NCBI RefSeq assembly: GCF_022012395.1
Contig: NZ_JAKLTQ010000015.1
Location: 1 to 64,000, forward strand
Origin: Arthrobacter hankyongi
Lineage (GTDB): Bacteria > Actinomycetota > Actinomycetes > Actinomycetales > Micrococcaceae
Direction: 5' to 3'
Length of the DNA stretch: 64,000 nt
The translations under genes were made by a program, and so were the position numbers. A model generated the notes under the pieces. The model was given only the letters and a program-made list of their open reading frames with translations. It searched no databases and was not told where the DNA came from. Of this stretch, positions 1 through 8,265 are shown piece by piece (position 1 is the stretch's first letter; each line of letters begins with the position of its first letter).

Positions 1-5
1 GGATT

Positions 6-80
6 CCAAAACAATGCTCCGCGCATTTTTATTTAATGCGCAAAAAATGCGCGCTGAAATGCTTCGGATAATTGTTTTGG
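6..80. repeat. AT-rich nested inverted repeats at the window edge
   Basis: CCAAAACAAT at 6-15 is perfectly inverted as ATTGTTTTGG at 71-80, and GCGCATTTTT at 21-30 is inverted as AAAAATGCGC at 43-52. The stretch is much richer in A and T than the rest of the window. It could be a structured regulatory region, a mobile-element remnant or the 3' end of something beyond the edge. Positions 81-314 contain no gene I can support, only the upstream region of the helicase gene. Confidence 0.6.
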
Positions 81-314
81 GATTTTGTTACCGGGCTTTC
101 GCAGTTCTCACTGCTGCTCCGTGGCAACCTCGAAAACATTACACGTCCCGGCGCACCCGTGCAAATCGGCGGGCGATGAGCCGGCGGCCGGCTCTCCCCG
201 GGAAGACCAGTGGCCGGTCAAAGCGCCTCCGGTCGTACGCCCCGAGGCCGGGGGGCGCCGTCCTTTCTGGGGTAGGTTTTAGGCATACCTAGCCAACTGT
301 TCTGAGGGGACAGC

Positions 315-1994
315 ATGCCGCGATGCATTCCGGAGCGGCCCGAGTTCGGGCCGGAGAGGCACGCCGAACGGGACGTGTGGGAGGCGCTGGTGCGCCAGCT
401 TCCCCCGGATGCCATCCTCATGCACTCGGTGAACCTGAACGAAAACGGGCGGGAACGCGAAATCGACCTGCTGGTGTTGTGGCCCCAGGTCGGGGTTGCG
501 GCCATTGAGGTCAAGGGCGGGCGGGTCAGCTTCGAGGCCGGACGCTGGTACCAGCAAAGCAACGGAACCAAGCACCAACTCCAGGATCCGGTGACCCAGG
601 TCCAGGACGCCCGGCACATGCTACAGCGATATCTCGGGGTCAATCTCGGACCGCGCAATGAAGGCCGTTTCGCCCATCTGCTGGCCTTCCCGTACACGCC
701 GGTGCCGAGCGGCTGGGACATTCCCGGCTGCAGCCGCTCCATGATTATCGACCGCGACGATCTGGGCCGGGCCGCGGAAGCCATCCGCGGCGCCCTCAAT
801 GTCTACGGCGACGGCGAAGGCGACATCGACCAGGATGCACTGGACCGGATGGCGACCGAAGTTCTGCGGGATCTGCCCGGTGCCCTCGGACCGCAGGCGG
901 TAGCCGCCGAACATGAAGCCCGCTCGGAGCAGCTAACCCGGGACCAGAGCAGGATCCTGGACCTGCTCCGCTACCAGAAGCGCGCCAAGATCATCGGTGG
1001 GGCGGGCAGCGGCAAGACGTGGCTGGCGCTGGAGTTGTCCCGGCGGCTGGCCGGACAGGGCAAGCGGGTGGCGCTGCTGTGCTTCGGCCGGGGCCTGGCC
1101 CGCTACTTCACCCAGGTCACCGGCAGTTGGAAGGCCAGCGAGCGTCCCGCGCACGTAGGCATGTTCCACGACCTGCCGCTTCGTTGGGGCGTCCACCATC
1201 CGCTGGACCCGCGCATGCTCACGGACGACTACTACAACCGCCGCCTGCCGCGCACCCTCATGCACCGTGCCCGCCGCCAGGACCGGTCCGAACTGTTCGA
1301 CGTGATCGTGGTGGATGAGGGGCAGGACTTCGAGTCCATCTGGTGGGAAGCGATCCTGCTGTGCCTGAAGGACCCGGCGGAGGGCGGCCTCTTCGTCTTT
1401 TCCGATGACAGCCAGCGGATCTTCGACCGCAAGGGCAACCCGCCTATCGCCGCCGACCCGTTTGTGCTGGGCGAAAACATCCGCAATACCAAGCAGATCG
1501 CCGCCCTGTGCGGCTCCCTCTCCGAAGAACTGACCACACCCCGCGGGCTTTCCGGCGCCAAGGTACGCCTGGTCGAGGCCGCGGTGGCCGAGGTCATCGA
1601 CCGCGCCGACGACGTCGTCGCGCACCTGACCGAGGCCGAAGGCTGGGCGCCGGGCCAGGTGGCGCTGCTGACCACCAAGCGCCGGCACCCCGAGCAGCTG
1701 CGGATCCTCGACCAGCGTGGCTGGGATGGCTACTGGAACTCCTACTTCAATGACGACGCCGTGATGTACGGCAACGTGCTCGGGTTCAAGGGGCTGGAAC
1801 GTACCGTCGTGGTACTGGCGGTCAACGGCTTCGCGGACCCGGCACGCGCGCGCGAGGTGCTGTATGCCGGCCTGTCCCGGGCCCGCAGCCAGCTGGTGGT
1901 CGTTGGCCCGCGGCAGCTGCTCGAGGAGGTGGGCGGACCCGGCGTCGCCTACCGGCTGGACGAGGCCGAACGCTGGGATCCGCCCCGCCGCTAG
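315..1994 (+). CDS. NERD-domain nuclease/helicase-like protein
   Basis: A 559-residue protein with an N-terminal NERD (nuclease-related) domain, seen as EIDLLVLWPQVGVAAIEVKGG around residues 50-72, including the E-x-K core of restriction-like nucleases. A UvrD-type P-loop ATPase follows: Walker A G228-GAGSGKT-T235, a Walker B-like segment VIVVDEGQDFE near residue 335, and a C-terminal helicase segment with LYAGLSRARSQLVVVG. NERD-helicase fusions act on DNA and some are linked to phage defence in other bacteria; that role here is inference. The ATG is preceded by GAGGGGACAGC, a good ribosome binding site. The gene stands alone, convergent with the next gene, next to an AT-rich leader region. 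Confidence 0.85.
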   Translation: MPRCIPERPEFGPERHAERDVWEALVRQLPPDAILMHSVNLNENGREREIDLLVLWPQVGVAAIEVKGGRVSFEAGRWYQQSNGTKHQLQDPVTQVQDARHMLQRYLGVNLGPRNEGRFAHLLAFPYTPVPSGWDIPGCSRSMIIDRDDLGRAAEAIRGALNVYGDGEGDIDQDALDRMATEVLRDLPGALGPQAVAAEHEARSEQLTRDQSRILDLLRYQKRAKIIGGAGSGKTWLALELSRRLAGQGKRVALLCFGRGLARYFTQVTGSWKASERPAHVGMFHDLPLRWGVHHPLDPRMLTDDYYNRRLPRTLMHRARRQDRSELFDVIVVDEGQDFESIWWEAILLCLKDPAEGGLFVFSDDSQRIFDRKGNPPIAADPFVLGENIRNTKQIAALCGSLSEELTTPRGLSGAKVRLVEAAVAEVIDRADDVVAHLTEAEGWAPGQVALLTTKRRHPEQLRILDQRGWDGYWNSYFNDDAVMYGNVLGFKGLERTVVVLAVNGFADPARAREVLYAGLSRARSQLVVVGPRQLLEEVGGPGVAYRLDEAERWDPPRR

Positions 1995-2040
1995 GACAGG
2001 GCGGCCGGACCTCGCGTCAGGATGGGCCGCCGCGGAATGT

Positions 2041-2838
2041 TCAGCGGCCGGTGAACTCCGGCTTCTGCTTGGCCACAAATGCCTTGGTCCCGATCCGGGC
2101 GTCCTCGGTGCCCGCGGCGCGGCCGAAGGCCGCCCGTTCAACCAACAGGCCGTCCGGCGTCGGCAGTCCTGTGGCGGCATCAATCGTGCGCTTGGCGTTG
2201 GCGACGGCGGCCGGGGACTTGGCTGCGATCTCGCGGCAGGTGGCCGCGGCGGCGTCGAGCATGTCGTCCTTGCTCGCGAACACCGCGTTCACCAGGCCGA
2301 TCCGGTGTGCCTCCCGGGCATCAACCGCGCGGCCGGTGTAGATCAGTTCCTTGGCCAGGCCCGGGCCCACCCGCTGCGGCAGCCGGACGGTGCCGCCGAA
2401 GCCGGGAATCAGCCCCAGCGAAACCTCGGGCAGGCCGAACCTGGCATTCTCCGTGGCATAGATGAAGTCGCAGGCCAGCGCCAGCTCCAGGCCGCCGCCG
2501 AGGGCGTAACCGTTCACGCAGCCGATGACCGGCAGGTCGAGGGTCTCCAGCGTGCGGGTGAAGTCCTGCATGGCCGCACTGTGCGCTTCGGCTTCCTCCG
2601 GCGTCATCTCCGCCAGTTCCCGGATGTCCGCGCCGGCCGCGAACGCCTTTTCCCCGGATCCGGTGATCAGGATGCTGCGCACCTCGGCGCCTTCGTCGGA
2701 ACGCACATCGGCCACGAACTGCCACAGGTCGGCGATGACCTGCCGGTTCAGGGCGTTCAGCGCGTCCGGACGGTTGATGACCACCGTCGCCAGCTCGCCC
2801 AAGCATTCAAGGGTAATGGTCTCGTAGCTCTTCTCCAC
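2041..2838 (-). CDS. enoyl-CoA hydratase/crotonase family protein
   Basis: A 265-residue single-domain crotonase. Enoyl-CoA hydratases add water to trans-2-enoyl-CoA in fatty-acid beta-oxidation. The oxyanion-hole segment AFAAGADIRELAEM and the central block NGYALGGGLELALACDF are present, followed by GLPEVSLGLIPGFGGTVRLP with the glutamate expected for catalysis. Length matches the short-chain family. The GTG start is preceded by AGAGGG with a six-base gap. It is followed on the minus strand by nothing close, and ends 46 bases from the convergent helicase gene. Substrate range cannot be told from sequence; other crotonase activities remain possible. Confidence 0.88.
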   Translation of the reverse strand: MEKSYETITLECLGELATVVINRPDALNALNRQVIADLWQFVADVRSDEGAEVRSILITGSGEKAFAAGADIRELAEMTPEEAEAHSAAMQDFTRTLETLDLPVIGCVNGYALGGGLELALACDFIYATENARFGLPEVSLGLIPGFGGTVRLPQRVGPGLAKELIYTGRAVDAREAHRIGLVNAVFASKDDMLDAAAATCREIAAKSPAAVANAKRTIDAATGLPTPDGLLVERAAFGRAAGTEDARIGTKAFVAKQKPEFTGR

Positions 2839-2874
2839 GGCTGCCCTCTCACGGTTCGGTCCTGAATTCCTCCA

Positions 2875-3684
2875 TCATGCCATGGCGCGGCCCTGCAGCA
2901 GGGCGACGGCGTCGGCCACCTGCTGCCGGCCGCCGGCCACATACCAGTGGTAGCCGTTGACCGGAACGACGGCGGTGTCCCCGCCGGCCGCTTCCACCAG
3001 CGCCTTGCCGGGCAGCCAGTCCCATTCGGGCAGCCCCTGCTGGAACCAGACGCCGAAGATGCCCGCCGACGTCGCTGCCAGCTCGCAGGACGCCGAGCCC
3101 CAGCTGCGGTAGGTCGCCGCCCCCAGCACCGCGTTCTGGTAGGGCTCGGCTGCGACGGCGTCACGCAGGTAGGTGTGGTGCAGGTAGACGGAGGCGCAGC
3201 TCTGCGCCAGCGGAGCCGAGGCCGCCGGACCGGCAGGTTGCCCGTTCCGCGTGGTCGGCCGGCCCGGCCCGCCCAGCCAGAGCGCGTCCTCGGCCGGGTG
3301 GTACACGGCGCCCAGCAGCACGCCGTCGTCGTCCTTCAGGGCCAGGGCCGCGCACCAGTAGCTGCCGCCGGTAAGGAAGTTGTAGGTGCCGTCCACCGGA
3401 TCGATCACCCAGGTCCGTCCCGAGGTGCCCGCGTGGCTGGAGCCCTCTTCGCCGAGAACCGAGTCCTCTGGACGCAGCCGGCGCAGGGTGTCTACCACGA
3501 GCCGCTCGGCAGCATGGTCGGCGGCGGTGACCACATCCGAAATGCTGGTCTTCTCCTCGAAGGTGGTGACATCGGCGCGCATCCGGGCAGCCGTCGTGCC
3601 GGCGGCACGGACGAGCCAGGCGGCCAGGTCGGCGTCGTCGAGGGTGTCCGGGGCGGTCTGGTCCGGGGCAATAGGGCTGGTCAT
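2875..3684 (-). CDS. inositol monophosphatase family phosphatase
   Basis: A 269-residue Mg-dependent phosphatase of the IMPase/FBPase fold. Metal-binding motifs are visible: LGEEGSS, then WVIDPVDGTYNFLTG (the D-P-x-D-G-T core), and the C-terminal EWDWLPGKALVEAAGG. Substrates in actinobacteria include inositol-1-phosphate, histidinol-phosphate and fructose-1,6-bisphosphate; I cannot choose among these. There is no ribosome binding site. Instead TAGGCT lies exactly six bases before the ATG, so the mRNA is probably leaderless. It lies 36 bases downstream of the start of the enoyl-CoA hydratase gene on the same strand and may be co-transcribed with it. Confidence 0.85.
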   Translation of the reverse strand: MTSPIAPDQTAPDTLDDADLAAWLVRAAGTTAARMRADVTTFEEKTSISDVVTAADHAAERLVVDTLRRLRPEDSVLGEEGSSHAGTSGRTWVIDPVDGTYNFLTGGSYWCAALALKDDDGVLLGAVYHPAEDALWLGGPGRPTTRNGQPAGPAASAPLAQSCASVYLHHTYLRDAVAAEPYQNAVLGAATYRSWGSASCELAATSAGIFGVWFQQGLPEWDWLPGKALVEAAGGDTAVVPVNGYHWYVAGGRQQVADAVALLQGRAMA

Positions 3685-3690
3685 GACCCC

Positions 3691-3696
3691 AGCCTA
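3691..3696 (-). promoter_or_regulatory. -10 hexamer for the IMPase-family gene
   Basis: On the minus strand TAGGCT is followed by six bases and then the ATG at 3684, which places the transcript start at or next to the start codon. The hexamer is the terminal part of a dispersed intergenic repeat (see 3691-3826). Confidence 0.5.
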
Positions 3697-3826
3697 GCCG
3701 CCGAGGGACCCGGTCCGAGCTTGCGAGGTAAGAGAGCAGCAGGGGTCCCCGCGCGCGGAGCGTTGTGGGGCGGCTGCGAACGGGGAGGCGGCTTGGCGCT
3801 AACGTTCGCCGCCTGCCCCGCGCGCC
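3691..3826. repeat. dispersed intergenic repeat, copy 1
   Basis: About 135 bases between the IMPase and flavin-reductase genes. Landmarks in order: CTAGCCGCCGAGGGACCCG, CGAGCTTGCGAGG, AAGAGAGCAGC, AGGGGTCCCC, GCGAACGGGGAGGCGG, GGCGCTAACGTTCGCCGCC. The same landmarks recur near 9.1, 25.1, 32.2/33.4 and 41.2 kb, always outside genes. Confidence 0.75.
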
Positions 3827-3832
3827 GCCTGC

Positions 3833-4588
3833 CTACCGGCGGTGCTCGGGATTCGGATTCTCGGGGTTGGACAGATCCCAGTTGGTGGTGACGTTGCCGT
3901 AGGCCGGGATGCCCCCGGCGTCCTTGAGCCGGCGCGCGGTGTGGAGCATGTTCCAGGCGGCGAAGACGGTGTTACGGGTGGTCCAGTGGTTGGCCGCGCC
4001 GCGGTTGTCGTCCAGGTAGGACGGTCCCGGACCGGCCTCGCCGGTCCAGTACGAATCGGCCTGCGGCGGAATGGTGAACCCGATGTGGGAGAGCGCATAG
4101 AGCATCTGCGCCGCGCAATGTTTGCCGCCGTCCTCGTTGCCGGTGACCAGGACGCCCCCGACCTTGCCGTAATAGGACCATTGGCCGGCGGCATTGAGCT
4201 CGCCGGACCAGCCGTACAGGCGCTCGATCATCAGCCGGGTCATCGAGGCCTGGTCCCCGAGCCAGATCGGCGTGGCCAGCACCACGATGTCGGCGGGCTC
4301 GACCAGCATCCGGTAGATGTCCGGGAAATCGTCCCGCTCCCAGCCGTGGTCCCGCATGTCCGGATACACGCCCGGCGGGATCACATGGTCCACCGTGCGC
4401 ACCACATCCACCCGCACTCCCACCCCGGCCATGACATGGCGGCTGATGTCGATCAGCCCTTCGGTGTGGCTGCGTTCGGGCGAGCGTTTCAACGTGCCGT
4501 TGAGGAACACCGCCCGCAGGTCCGAAAAACCCGTGGTGTTGGCTGCGATCTCGGCATCGATGAAGGCCTGGACGGACGGGGGAAGCAT
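3833..4588 (-). CDS. NAD(P)H-dependent FMN reductase-like flavodoxin-fold protein
   Basis: A flavodoxin-fold protein of 251 residues. The N-terminal LRAVFLNGTLKRSPERSHTEGLIDI matches the FMN-phosphate loop of NADPH-dependent FMN reductases and flavodoxin-like oxidoreductases. ADIVVLATPIWLGDQASM and GGVLVTGNEDGGKHCAAQML are the two further flavin-contact loops. The frame is open further upstream, but the ATG at 4588 has AGGAAAGGA upstream and the extra N-terminus reads as low-quality sequence, so I use 4588. The substrate is unknown. Confidence 0.8.
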   Translation of the reverse strand: MLPPSVQAFIDAEIAANTTGFSDLRAVFLNGTLKRSPERSHTEGLIDISRHVMAGVGVRVDVVRTVDHVIPPGVYPDMRDHGWERDDFPDIYRMLVEPADIVVLATPIWLGDQASMTRLMIERLYGWSGELNAAGQWSYYGKVGGVLVTGNEDGGKHCAAQMLYALSHIGFTIPPQADSYWTGEAGPGPSYLDDNRGAANHWTTRNTVFAAWNMLHTARRLKDAGGIPAYGNVTTNWDLSNPENPNPEHRR

Positions 4589-4820
4589 GCGGGGAGTCCT
4601 TTCCTGGCAGGGCCGCGGTAGCGGTGGCAGAACACTGCCGAGTCCATGGTCCTGCATCCGCAGAGGATGCGGTAGGGACGGTGCAGCCGGCGTGGCCATT
4701 CGCACAGTGCAGCCGGATCCCGGCAGTGTCACAGCACATACCGGGCCCGCCGGCGGCCCGATACGGTTCACCTAGGACCGGTCCCCAAGGGCGCGGCGTG
4801 CATCACGAAAGGCAGCATTC

Positions 4821-5045
4821 ATGGAAACCCCCTGCTCCGAGGACTGGAACCTGCTCGCGGGAAGGCACGTCCAGATCCGGAAGGACGGCCACCTCATCCG
4901 CACCGGACGCGTCGATACCGTGACCCGGGCGGCCAATGCGCTCTGGCTGGAAGGCCACGGTGCCCAGCTGCGGACGCTATTCGAAAAGGCAGAGGGCTAC
5001 ACCGCGTGGCCGGTACCCGAGGAGCAGGAGCGTTCCGGCCGCTGA
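4821..5045 (+). CDS. small hypothetical protein, 74 residues
   Basis: A short soluble protein (METPCSEDWNLLAGRHVQIRKDG...) with a possible small beta-barrel pattern (VQIRKDGHLIRTGRVDTVTRAANALWLEG). The ATG follows GAAAGGCAGCATTC, a usable ribosome binding site. It is divergent from the flavin-reductase gene. I do not recognise the family. Codon third positions are GC-rich as in neighbours, supporting coding. Confidence 0.6.
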   Translation: METPCSEDWNLLAGRHVQIRKDGHLIRTGRVDTVTRAANALWLEGHGAQLRTLFEKAEGYTAWPVPEEQERSGR

Positions 5046-5186
5046 CCGGCAGCCGGCCCGGCGAGCGGCCGGCGGACTTAGCCAACTCATAACCGGTCCA
5101 CATCTTCCGCCCACACTCGGTCCCCAGACTGGCTGTGTGCCACCCGCCCGGCGGGTGGCATCCAACTGATGGCGAAGGGGCCCATT

Positions 5187-5342
5187 ATGAAGGCACACAG
5201 CAAGCCACGCTTCCGGCATTCGGCACAGTTTCCCTGGTTTGTCCTGGCTGTGGCCATCGTCCTGGCCACCCTCGCCGCTGCCGTCGCGGTATGGTTCACC
5301 CGGATAGAACCGATGCCCCAACAGTTCCTCGGCAGGCTCTGA
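5187..5342 (+). CDS. small single-pass membrane protein, 51 residues
   Basis: ATG at 5187 is preceded by GAAGGGGCCCATT. The product MKAHSKPRFRHSAQFPWFVLAVAIVLATLAAAVAVWFTRIEP... has a basic N-terminus, one clear membrane helix at about residues 16-38, and a short outside tail. An in-frame ATG at 5169 would add six residues. It lies about 180 bases before the sensor kinase gene on the same strand. Function unknown. Confidence 0.5.
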   Translation: MKAHSKPRFRHSAQFPWFVLAVAIVLATLAAAVAVWFTRIEPMPQQFLGRL

Positions 5343-5523
5343 GGACCGGGACGGGGCCCTTGCGCCGCCGGCGTGCCACGCAAGGGCCCCGTCTGCCCGC
5401 TCCTGCGGGGCGCTCCCGCCGCGCGGGCCGCGCCGGTAGTATCGAGTCATCTGGCCTCCGGGCGGGTTCGCCGGACCGGGGGCCGGCCAACGCCAGCTTC
5501 GAGCCGTGAAAACGAGGCATTCG

Positions 5524-7059
5524 ATGCAGAATGTCAGCGTCCCGCCCCCGCCCGCCAGGCCGCCGCGCCGGTGGGCGTCTCCTCGGCTGCGCCGTCCGGC
5601 CGGCTGGCCGCTGCGCACCAAGCTGCTGGTGGCAACCTTGGCCCTGCTGGCCGCCATGTCCGCCACCGTGGGCCTCGTCGGCTACGGAGCCATGCGGGTC
5701 TATCTGTCCGCGCAGCTGGACCAGCAGCTGCAGGAGGCCTCCAACCGGGCCATCCGCTTCGGCCTGGTGTACCGCGGCGCGGACCGGAGCTCCCCGGACC
5801 TGCTCGCGGCCCCGGCCCAGGGCGCCGGCACCCTCAACGCCCGGATCCAGGACGGCGAGGTGGACCGTGCCGGGCTGCTGACTCCCGAGGGCCGCCGGCA
5901 GGACCTGCCCGCCCGGGACCGGCAGCTGCTGAACGGCTTGACAGTGGGTGGACCGCCGATCGACCGCACGCTTTCCGTGGGTGTCTACCGGCTGATTGCC
6001 CGACTGGACGAGGATGACGAGGACACCATTGTCACCGGCCTCCCGCTGGCGGGAATGGACCGGACCCTGTCGTCGCTGACGACGACGACGGCGGCCGTTT
6101 CGCTGGCCGGGCTGGCTGCCACCGGGCTGCTGGGCATGGTCATCATCCGGCGGACGCTGCGTCCGCTGGAGGACCTGTCCGCGGTGGCCACCCGGGTCTC
6201 GCGGCTGCCCTTGGACCAGGGCGATGTCGCGCTGTCCGTGCGCGTCCCGCCTGCCACGGCCCTGCCTGCCACGGAAGTCGGCCGCCTCGGCCATGCCTTT
6301 AACCTCATGCTGGACAACGTGGCCGGGGCCCTCGCGGCCCGTCGGCAGATCGAGACCAGGCTCCGCCGGTTTGTCGCGGATGCCAGCCACGAACTCCGCA
6401 CGCCGCTGGCCACGATCCGGGGGTACGCAGAGCTCATCAGGTTCACCCAGCCGCTGGCCCCGGACGGCCGGGTGTACCTGGAGCGGGTCGAGTCCGAGTC
6501 GCAGCGGATGACGGCGCTGGTGGAGGACCTGCTGCTGCTGGCGCGGCTGGACGAAGGACACCTGCCGCAGGAGGAGGACTTGGACCTAACCCAGCTGGTA
6601 GTCGAAACCGTCAGCGATGCCCAGGCTGCCGCGCCGACCCACACGTGGCGGGTGGAGTTGCCGGACGACCCGGTGACCGTACGGGGGGATGAAAGCCAGC
6701 TGCGGCAGGTGATGATCAATCTGCTGGCCAATGCCCACCGGCACACCGGCCCCGGAACCACGGTCCTGACGGCACTGCGTACGGAACCCGGCGCCGGCGC
6801 CGTCGTCACCGTAACCGATGACGGCCCGGGGATCCCGGCGGACCTGGTGGACCGGGTGTTCTCCCGCTTCACGCAGGCGGACCCGGCCCGCTCGGACAGC
6901 GGCACCCATGGGCTGGGGCTGTCCATCGCCGAGGCGATTGTAAGCGCCCACGGTGGCAGCATCGGCGTCAGCAGCAGACCCGGCCGCACCGAATTCACCG
7001 TCCAGCTGCCCGGCACCGAATCCGCGTGCCAGCCCGCGCCCGTGCCGGATACGCTATGA
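5524..7059 (+). CDS. sensor histidine kinase (HAMP, HisKA, HATPase)
   Basis: A 511-residue membrane kinase. Two membrane helices, at about residues 28-55 (LLVATLALLAAMSATVGLVGYG) and 185-210 (AAVSLAGLAATGLLGMVII), flank a short extracellular sensor. A HAMP segment follows, then a HisKA box FVADASHELRTPLATIRGY with phospho-acceptor H289, and the ATPase boxes VMINLLANAHRHT, VTDDGPGIP and THGLGLSIAEAI. A GTG at 5506 is in frame, but the ATG at 5524 has CGAGGC at proper spacing. It is followed by its response-regulator gene with 58 bases between. The signal is unknown. Confidence 0.9.
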   Translation: MQNVSVPPPPARPPRRWASPRLRRPAGWPLRTKLLVATLALLAAMSATVGLVGYGAMRVYLSAQLDQQLQEASNRAIRFGLVYRGADRSSPDLLAAPAQGAGTLNARIQDGEVDRAGLLTPEGRRQDLPARDRQLLNGLTVGGPPIDRTLSVGVYRLIARLDEDDEDTIVTGLPLAGMDRTLSSLTTTTAAVSLAGLAATGLLGMVIIRRTLRPLEDLSAVATRVSRLPLDQGDVALSVRVPPATALPATEVGRLGHAFNLMLDNVAGALAARRQIETRLRRFVADASHELRTPLATIRGYAELIRFTQPLAPDGRVYLERVESESQRMTALVEDLLLLARLDEGHLPQEEDLDLTQLVVETVSDAQAAAPTHTWRVELPDDPVTVRGDESQLRQVMINLLANAHRHTGPGTTVLTALRTEPGAGAVVTVTDDGPGIPADLVDRVFSRFTQADPARSDSGTHGLGLSIAEAIVSAHGGSIGVSSRPGRTEFTVQLPGTESACQPAPVPDTL

Positions 7060-7117
7060 ACACGAGGACCGCACCCTGGGCCCGGCGACCGGCCTCCCGA
7101 CGGCGGAAGGAACGCAC

Positions 7118-7861
7118 ATGACCGAGCCTCCGGCACGTGCCTTGACCGATAACCTGCCCCGGCTGCGGCGTCCGGACGGCACGCCGATCCGCGCGCTGGT
7201 GGTGGACGACGAGCCCAAGCTGACCGAGCTGGTCAGCCTGGGCCTGCGGCTGGCCGGCTGGGAGGTGGCCACCGCCGCCGAGGGCGGCACGGCGCTGCAG
7301 CGGGCGCGCGATTTCCGCCCGGACGTCCTGGTGCTCGACATCATGATGCCCGGGATCGACGGCGTCGAGGTCCTGGGCCGGATCCGCTCGTTCGCGCCGA
7401 AGGTGCCCGCGCTCTTCCTCACGGCCAAGGACGCAGTCCCGGACCGCATCCTCGGCCTCTCGGCGGGGGCGGACGACTACGTCACCAAGCCCTTCAGCCT
7501 GGAGGAGGTCCTGCTGCGGCTGCACCGGCTGGTCCAGCGCTCCGGCGCCGCCGCGGAGTCCTCGGTGCTGATGGTCGGGGACCTGGTGCTGAATCCGGAC
7601 ACCCACGAAGTATCCCGCGGGGGAACCCCGGTCCAGCTGACCGCGACGCAGTTCGAACTGCTCAGGTACCTGATGGAGAACGAGCGCCACGTGCTCAGCA
7701 AGGCCCAGATCCTGGACCGGGTCTGGGCCTACGACTTCGGCGGGCAGTCCAACATCGTGGAGCTGTACATCTCCTACCTGCGCAAGAAGATCGACGCCGG
7801 CCGCGAGCCGATGATCCATACGGTCCGCGGGGCCGGCTACATCCTCAAGCCGGCCGACTGA
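7118..7861 (+). CDS. OmpR-family response regulator
   Basis: A 247-residue regulator. The receiver domain (about residues 27-140) has RALVVDDEPKL, the phospho-acceptor D74 in VLVLDIMMPG, and LTAKDAV and DYVTKPFSLEE. The C-terminal winged helix includes LTATQFELLRYLMENERHVLSKAQILDRVW and NIVELYISYLRKKID. GGAAGGAACGCAC precedes the ATG. The partner is the sensor kinase directly upstream. The frame runs upstream into the kinase gene, but the ribosome binding site fixes this start. Confidence 0.92.
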   Translation: MTEPPARALTDNLPRLRRPDGTPIRALVVDDEPKLTELVSLGLRLAGWEVATAAEGGTALQRARDFRPDVLVLDIMMPGIDGVEVLGRIRSFAPKVPALFLTAKDAVPDRILGLSAGADDYVTKPFSLEEVLLRLHRLVQRSGAAAESSVLMVGDLVLNPDTHEVSRGGTPVQLTATQFELLRYLMENERHVLSKAQILDRVWAYDFGGQSNIVELYISYLRKKIDAGREPMIHTVRGAGYILKPAD

Positions 7862-7965
7862 TCCCCCGGGCCGGGCATCGCTGTTGATCTTGGGCCGCAG
7901 CGGTGCCTATGGTCGAAATAGTCATCCGCTGCATTCGCACACCGCCGCGACTACAGGAGGCCGGC

Positions 7966-8232
7966 ATGCCAGGCAAGAAGAATCCCAGCGTCAAGGACGA
8001 AGAACTCTACGAGAAGCTGCGCGACGAGGGCAATTCCAAGCAGAAATCCGCCCGGATCGCCAACGCTGCCGCACGGGACAGCCGCAGCGAGGTCGGCGAG
8101 CGGGGCGGCGAGTCCGGCAGCTACGAGGACTGGACCGTTGACGAACTGAAGAAGCGGGCCAAGGAGATCGGCCTGACCGGCTACTCGGATAAGAAGAAAA
8201 GCGAACTGATCGAGGCCCTGCGCAATTCCTGA
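7966..8232 (+). CDS. Rho-termination-factor-N-like small basic protein
   Basis: An 88-residue charged protein. The N-terminal half, MPGKKNPSVKDEELYEKLRDEGNSKQKSARIAN, is Lys/Glu rich. The C-terminal half, WTVDELKKRAKEIGLTGYSDKKKSELIEALR, is a typical Rho-N/SAP-like helix-extended-loop-helix that binds nucleic acid in other proteins. AGGAGG sits five bases before the ATG. Similar short stress-type proteins are common in Arthrobacter-like genomes. Binding of nucleic acid is inference. Confidence 0.8.
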   Translation: MPGKKNPSVKDEELYEKLRDEGNSKQKSARIANAAARDSRSEVGERGGESGSYEDWTVDELKKRAKEIGLTGYSDKKKSELIEALRNS

Positions 8233-8265
8233 GCCCCGGGCCGCTCGGCGCCGGGCAGGCGCGGA

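Noticed and set aside
277-293. TAGGCATACCTA resembling a DtxR/IdeR iron box upstream of the NERD-helicase
   Set aside because: Only about 11 of 19 positions fit the consensus, and such a target has no link to iron; probably chance.
1995-2040. GGCGGCC/GGCCGCC hairpin between the convergent helicase and hydratase genes
   Set aside because: Short stem in very GC-rich DNA, with no T-run; not distinguishable from background.
2757-2980. Possible gene overlap between the enoyl-CoA hydratase and phosphatase genes
   Set aside because: The overlapping frames are short and low in quality; the two real genes are separated by 36 bases with a ribosome binding site.
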